Shown: positions 60,007 through 64,000 of the stretch, in pieces | How the letters are laid out: each line of letters begins with the position of its first letter | How positions within the stretch are numbered: the stretch's first letter is position 1 | The notes under the pieces: model-generated | Seen by the model: the letters and a program-made list of their open reading frames with translations, nothing else | Database searches by the model: none | What the model was told of the DNA's origin: nothing | Program-made: the position numbers and the translations under genes | Assembly: GCA_017632345.1 (NCBI GenBank) | Contig: JAGBRL010000011.1 | Coordinates: 1-64,000 of the forward strand | DNA: 64,000 nucleotides | Origin: Paludibacteraceae bacterium | GTDB taxonomy: Bacteria > Bacteroidota > Bacteroidia > Bacteroidales > Paludibacteraceae | Direction: 5' to 3'

Positions 60007-63000
60007 TCACTTCATCTCTACAATCTTTATCTCAAATCCGTCCGTGTTAGAGAGGAACTCTGGTGCGTAAAGACACTGGGCAGTTGCCAGACCAGAAGAG
60101 AAAATTCCGGCATGAGTCGCATACAATGAGTATTCAAATACGTACGTTCCTTTGACAAGATGGTCGAAGAAATAATAGACTGCAGCGTCTTTCGGCGAGT
60201 AATAATAGCCGATTCCATCGGAATATCTGTAGCCGGAAAGTTGCTTTTGCGGTTCTAAAGCAGCCGCACGCTGGTCTTTCAGCATTACATAATCCATATC
60301 TCGGTCCGTACGGAGCGTCAGTCGTACTGTAACCTTATCGCCGACCTTCACTGTAGTGTTTTTGTCTATCTTCTTCAAAAGAGCCGTTCCATCGACATTT
60401 TTAGTCTCAAGCATTACCATTCGCTCCACCTGCAAAGCAGTCTTGCTTTTTGGCACAGCCGCATAATCCTCTTCAAACTGCCAATAGATCGCGCCCCATG
60501 AGAGATTACCATCCTTCTCGCTCGTCAAGGTCACTTCGCCCATCGACGGTTTCACCAATTCACCCGGGATGTTTTTTTCGAAATAGCCAGTGCCGACCTC
60601 TGTTTTTTCTGGCTTTACAATCTCACCGCCTATCTTCACTTCTACGACATTGTCATTAGAAATCCAGTTTGAACCGGAAAGCAAGAAGACATTGAGGGCA
60701 TCGATGTTAGCAATTGTATTGCCCCAGTCTTGCGTGCGTTTTTGGTTCAGCAGCCAGATGCGCATATTGTCCTGCTCCTCCCTTTTAGGGTCAATCAACT
60801 CAAGAGTCTCCATGATTCGGGTATGTGTTGCGATGGCAGACTCCGACCAGAGCCAGCCACTTGTGTTTTTCTTCCAATACATGCCCATTTCATCGGTAGT
60901 AGAAGAGTGTTCGCGGAGCGATTCCACAATCTTTTTCGCCACCTCCGACTTACCACCTCTGTGCAGCGCGATAGCAGCAAGCGATTTCTCATAAAGAGAG
61001 AAGCTCACCCACTCATCCTTTTCCGCCATCAATTTGAAATAATAATCATACGCCTCTTTTGTACCCTGTTTCAGAGAGACATCAGGGAAGAGGCTTCTCA
61101 CTTGGAAGTAGTATAAAGTGGAACTGCTGCAATGAGGTGTAAGCTTCCACTTTTTCATATTATCATACACTTCTCTCAAACGACCGTCTAAATAGTGTAG
61201 CGTAGCCTTCACATTCAAACTTTTTTCAACATCTTTGGTATCCAACCCGGCCTTGCGCAGACGACCTATATTGTCAGTCACAAAAAGAGAAGTATGCAAA
61301 CTCGAATAATCGCAACCTTTAAACCAAGCGTAACCGCCATCTGCCAAACGATAGTCTGCCAGTTTTTTCACCCACACATCACTCTTTTGCTTTAAATCAT
61401 TTAAGTCAAATAGAGAGGCAAGACGCTGTTTGCGTTCTGTTTCGTTTTTCGCCTCCATCACCCAAGGGGTTTCATTCAGCAAAATGTTTTTCACCTCCTG
61501 ATTCTTCTCCAACTGGGACAACAATGTGTTAGCATCTCCGCCATTCTTTTTCCACAATTCGATCACGTTGAAGATGCGAGGATTTGAGGTGGCGATATGA
61601 TGAGCCATCAAAGAGACAAAATGGGCAGCCGATAAAGATGTCGCATTTTCATGTTCAATTGTCGCCACAGAAGGCATTGCCTGCACCGCATACCAGACCG
61701 GATTGGTAGAGAACTCCAATTTTAAGAAATTATTTCGTAATGTAGGAGATTGATTATTAAGAAGATTCTCAAAACGGCACGTTTTAGTCTGACCGCCACG
61801 CACATAGAGCGGCATGGACTGCGTCACGACAGTACGATTCGGAAGAACCGGCACCATCTTCTGCTCTGCGTCAGAAAATCCGTCACCCTTTGCGATGGTG
61901 CGGACAATCAGCGCGTCGTGCGTATCCGGCACATCAAACGAGAGCGACACCACAGCCGTCTCCTTCTGTTTCACATCAAAAGAACCGCTATTTTCAGCCA
62001 CAACCGTCTCCGTCACAGGGTCGAGCAACAGAATCCTTACAGAACCTTTTTTATCATCATCCGAAAGATTCGTCACCTTTGCCGTTAAAGCGATTTTATC
62101 ACCATCACGGAAGAAGCGAGGCAAATTAGCAGAGACCATAAACGGTTTTTGTGTTATGACCGTTGCCTTTTTCTGCCCATAATACAAATCCTTCGTATGA
62201 GAAAGCAGCATGAAGTTCCAGCGGGTGAGGCTTTCAGGAATCTGGAACGAAATTTTCACATTACCTGCGCTATCCGACTCCATGTGCGGAAAGAAGAACG
62301 CAGTTTCTGCAAAATTGGAACGCACCTTTACCTCCTCGGTCGGAACTGGCACTGGCACAGTCTCAGTAACTACAGAAATAGAACCCGTCAAATCGCTCTT
62401 CTTCATAGCTCCTTGTTCTGCCAATGTATTCCCCATCGCCAATTTAGGCGAAGCACCATGTGCTTTCATTGTTGAAACGGAATGATCATATAATTCCTCT
62501 AATTCCTCTGCTTCAGAACCCCAGCTGTTGCCATCGTCAGCCAAACTAATAGAGTACATTCTCATTTTCCTATTTAAATCACCCGACGGCAAATCCATGA
62601 AATGACATTTCACATAATGACGAGAAAAGCAATTATTTTTAAACGGAGAATAAGTTTCAAAAAACAGTGCATTGCGATTATTGCACGTTCCATAATCTCT
62701 GAAATTATAAAATTTTCTGTATTTCGGATTGAAATTCCAAGAGAGTGGAGCTAACAGATCCAGTGACGCATCATACATAGTGGCAAGCACTTCTGCCTTA
62801 CGCTCTTTCGGAACAGTTACAGTCCACGTCTCCTCCGCGCCCGGCAGAATATTGTCCCTAAACACAGCCAACTCTATCGGCATAGATTTATCCTCCTCCT
62901 TCAGATTCAAATCCATTTTCGTACTATGCAAAGAACCATTATGTACAAGATAAAAATAAACTGATTTAGCTTCACCGTCCTCTTTCTGCAACATAAGGTC

Positions 63001-64000
63001 GAAGGTTCTGATTTCGTCATTCAACTTAACCCATTTAAGTTTTTTCTCACCTTTCGCGCTGATTGAAACGACCAACAGGTGAGCATCTTTAAGCGAAGAG
63101 CCAATACGAACGGTGTGCTTTTCACCATAAGCAAGCGACACACTTTTCACATCCTCCTGCCAAAGAACAGAATAGACCGGCGGACGATTATCCTCTTTTC
63201 TGTAAAGTATCGTTTTGAAAGTTTCCTCCACATCCCTTTTTTTGTCATCCTTTGCTCTGAAAACAAACTGATAAGAACCGGACAACAAATCAGAACCGGA
63301 CAATGGCAGAGTAAATGCGCCCTCCTCATCAGATCTTACCTCACCAGACGCAACCGTGGTAACCTCCCCGTTTTTGTCTAAGCGTCCCACTTCATAGCGG
63401 ATTGGGAAATTTTTCATTCCGACACCCTCCAAATTTGACAAATGAAATTTGGCAGTCGGCAAATCCTCCACCAAACACCTTTCGCCCAACGAAGAGCGGA
63501 ATGCCATAGAGCGATCACCCACATAGACCGAAAGCAAATCCTCCTGAGACTCCCCATTCTCATCAGTCACAGTCACCTTCACCTCATACCTATAACAAGA
63601 AAGCTCCTTCATTTTGCCCCTTTCTGCCACAAATGGAATGTCAAACTTCCCATCTTTTGAAAGTTCCACTTCGCCCGAAGAGACAACCTTATCTGCTTCT
63701 GAGTTTCCAAACCATCGCCAGAACCACAATTTCCTTGTCACCACATACTTCACCATTCCTTCTGTTAGCGGCGCGCCGAACAGATAATCCGCATGACCCG
63801 AAACTGTCACAGAATCACCGAAAGAGAAGCTGGTCGTCGGTCTGTCTAACTTCACCTCAAAGGTCGGTCGCTTATACTCCTCAACCCTGAATTGTTCTGA
63901 ACTACCGCGTCCCGAAAGAATAGTATAACGACCGGACAAAGCATCCTGAGGCAAAACGAATGAACCCGAAACAGAACCAAATTCATTGGTAACCAAAGAC
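60007..64000 (-). CDS. Alpha-2-macroglobulin-like protein, partial (N-terminus beyond right edge)
   Basis: The frame is open from the window edge to the stop at 60007 (over 1,330 residues). Only the C-terminal two thirds are present. It has the bacterial A2M layout: MG-type beta domains, then AETAFFFPHMESDSAGNVKISFQIPESLTRWNFMLLSHTKD (about residues 573-613 of the visible part), then an alpha-helical toroid (about 780-1100), then a receptor-binding-like end. The thioester motif CxEQ expected at the start of the toroid is absent (region reads PSVATIEHENATS). Probably a large periplasmic or surface protein of the Bacteroidota A2M family. Confidence 0.85.
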   Translation of the reverse strand, partial: SLVTNEFGSVSGSFVLPQDALSGRYTILSGRGSSEQFRVEEYKRPTFEVKLDRPTTSFSFGDSVTVSGHADYLFGAPLTEGMVKYVVTRKLWFWRWFGNSEADKVVSSGEVELSKDGKFDIPFVAERGKMKELSCYRYEVKVTVTDENGESQEDLLSVYVGDRSMAFRSSLGERCLVEDLPTAKFHLSNLEGVGMKNFPIRYEVGRLDKNGEVTTVASGEVRSDEEGAFTLPLSGSDLLSGSYQFVFRAKDDKKRDVEETFKTILYRKEDNRPPVYSVLWQEDVKSVSLAYGEKHTVRIGSSLKDAHLLVVSISAKGEKKLKWVKLNDEIRTFDLMLQKEDGEAKSVYFYLVHNGSLHSTKMDLNLKEEDKSMPIELAVFRDNILPGAEETWTVTVPKERKAEVLATMYDASLDLLAPLSWNFNPKYRKFYNFRDYGTCNNRNALFFETYSPFKNNCFSRHYVKCHFMDLPSGDLNRKMRMYSISLADDGNSWGSEAEELEELYDHSVSTMKAHGASPKLAMGNTLAEQGAMKKSDLTGSISVVTETVPVPVPTEEVKVRSNFAETAFFFPHMESDSAGNVKISFQIPESLTRWNFMLLSHTKDLYYGQKKATVITQKPFMVSANLPRFFRDGDKIALTAKVTNLSDDDKKGSVRILLLDPVTETVVAENSGSFDVKQKETAVVSLSFDVPDTHDALIVRTIAKGDGFSDAEQKMVPVLPNRTVVTQSMPLYVRGGQTKTCRFENLLNNQSPTLRNNFLKLEFSTNPVWYAVQAMPSVATIEHENATSLSAAHFVSLMAHHIATSNPRIFNVIELWKKNGGDANTLLSQLEKNQEVKNILLNETPWVMEAKNETERKQRLASLFDLNDLKQKSDVWVKKLADYRLADGGYAWFKGCDYSSLHTSLFVTDNIGRLRKAGLDTKDVEKSLNVKATLHYLDGRLREVYDNMKKWKLTPHCSSSTLYYFQVRSLFPDVSLKQGTKEAYDYYFKLMAEKDEWVSFSLYEKSLAAIALHRGGKSEVAKKIVESLREHSSTTDEMGMYWKKNTSGWLWSESAIATHTRIMETLELIDPKREEQDNMRIWLLNQKRTQDWGNTIANIDALNVFLLSGSNWISNDNVVEVKIGGEIVKPEKTEVGTGYFEKNIPGELVKPSMGEVTLTSEKDGNLSWGAIYWQFEEDYAAVPKSKTALQVERMVMLETKNVDGTALLKKIDKNTTVKVGDKVTVRLTLRTDRDMDYVMLKDQRAAALEPQKQLSGYRYSDGIGYYYSPKDAAVYYFFDHLVKGTYVFEYSLYATHAGIFSSGLATAQCLYAPEFLSNTDGFEIKIVEMK

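Noticed and set aside
1-64000. CRISPR array, rRNA operon, riboswitch
   Set aside because: No regularly spaced direct repeats, no rRNA-like sequence and no recognisable riboswitch core were seen on reading both strands.

Overview
The window reads as chromosomal DNA of an AT-rich, fibre-degrading member of the Bacteroidota, most likely Bacteroidales. Three things support this. Several promoters fit the Bacteroidota pattern (TTTG about 17-19 bp before TAnnTTTG). Three secreted proteins, one of them the secretion-system component PorZ, end in type IX secretion (T9SS) sorting domains, and a CotH-like protein may be a fourth. Gene content is also typical (short-form GDP-mannose pyrophosphorylase, WG-repeat and DUF4384 proteins, CotH kinase, Suf operon). 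All family names come from reading the translations; no database search was run.

Layout. 1-3080: type I restriction-modification operon on the minus strand (hsdM, a BRO/Fic-type gene that seems to have lost its Fic domain, and a DUF1016/YhcG nuclease running off the left edge). 3157-6449: P-loop kinase, mannose-1-phosphate guanylyltransferase, NhaD-type antiporter. 6450-6970: AT-rich gap with DnaA-box-like words. 6971-18662: housekeeping block (nadA, MazG-like, deoC, polyprenyl synthase, polA, dusB, U32 peptidase, dtd, uvrC, Cys-rich protein), with three parS-like palindromes around dusB. 18964-28715: cellulose/xylan block (GH94 cellobiose phosphorylase, GH5 lipoprotein, GH3 lipoprotein, GPH sugar symporter, secreted GH10-CBM6 xylanase). 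28897-34025: acetyltransferase-like protein, WYL regulator, PepSY-like protein, secreted PL14-like lyase. 34203-37499: rdgB-porZ-tsaE operon. 37736-43815: FAD oxidoreductase, secreted WG-repeat/caspase plus DUF4384 pair, LruC-like lipoprotein. 43932-47041: folK, purE, GTP-type PEPCK. 47204-50416: two secreted proteins (GDPD lipoprotein, CotH kinase) and an IS5-type remnant. 50539-54372: sufBCD. 54478-58815: Rieske-like lipoprotein, AlbA_2 protein, TtcA-like enzyme, Nat-type ABC exporter, HAD hydrolase. 58902-58976: tRNA with CAT anticodon. 59089-64000: membrane-anchored hypothetical and a large alpha-2-macroglobulin-like protein cut by the right edge.

How the genes work together. The glycan block reads as a route without SusC/SusD: surface GH5 and secreted GH10 cut polymers, GH3 trims oligomers, the GPH symporter imports, and the cytoplasmic phosphorylase makes glucose-1-phosphate. 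PorZ and the sorting domains tie the xylanase and PL14 lyase to T9SS.

Most notable non-coding signal: a dispersed family of about ten intergenic inverted repeats built on a TTCTATAAATT-type arm, several of which touch or supply stop codons. Other highlights are the parS cluster with a candidate origin nearby, the in-frame loss of a Fic domain, an extra periplasmic domain in the sugar symporter, a secreted WG-caspase, and an eight-fold hexapeptide repeat in a lipoprotein.
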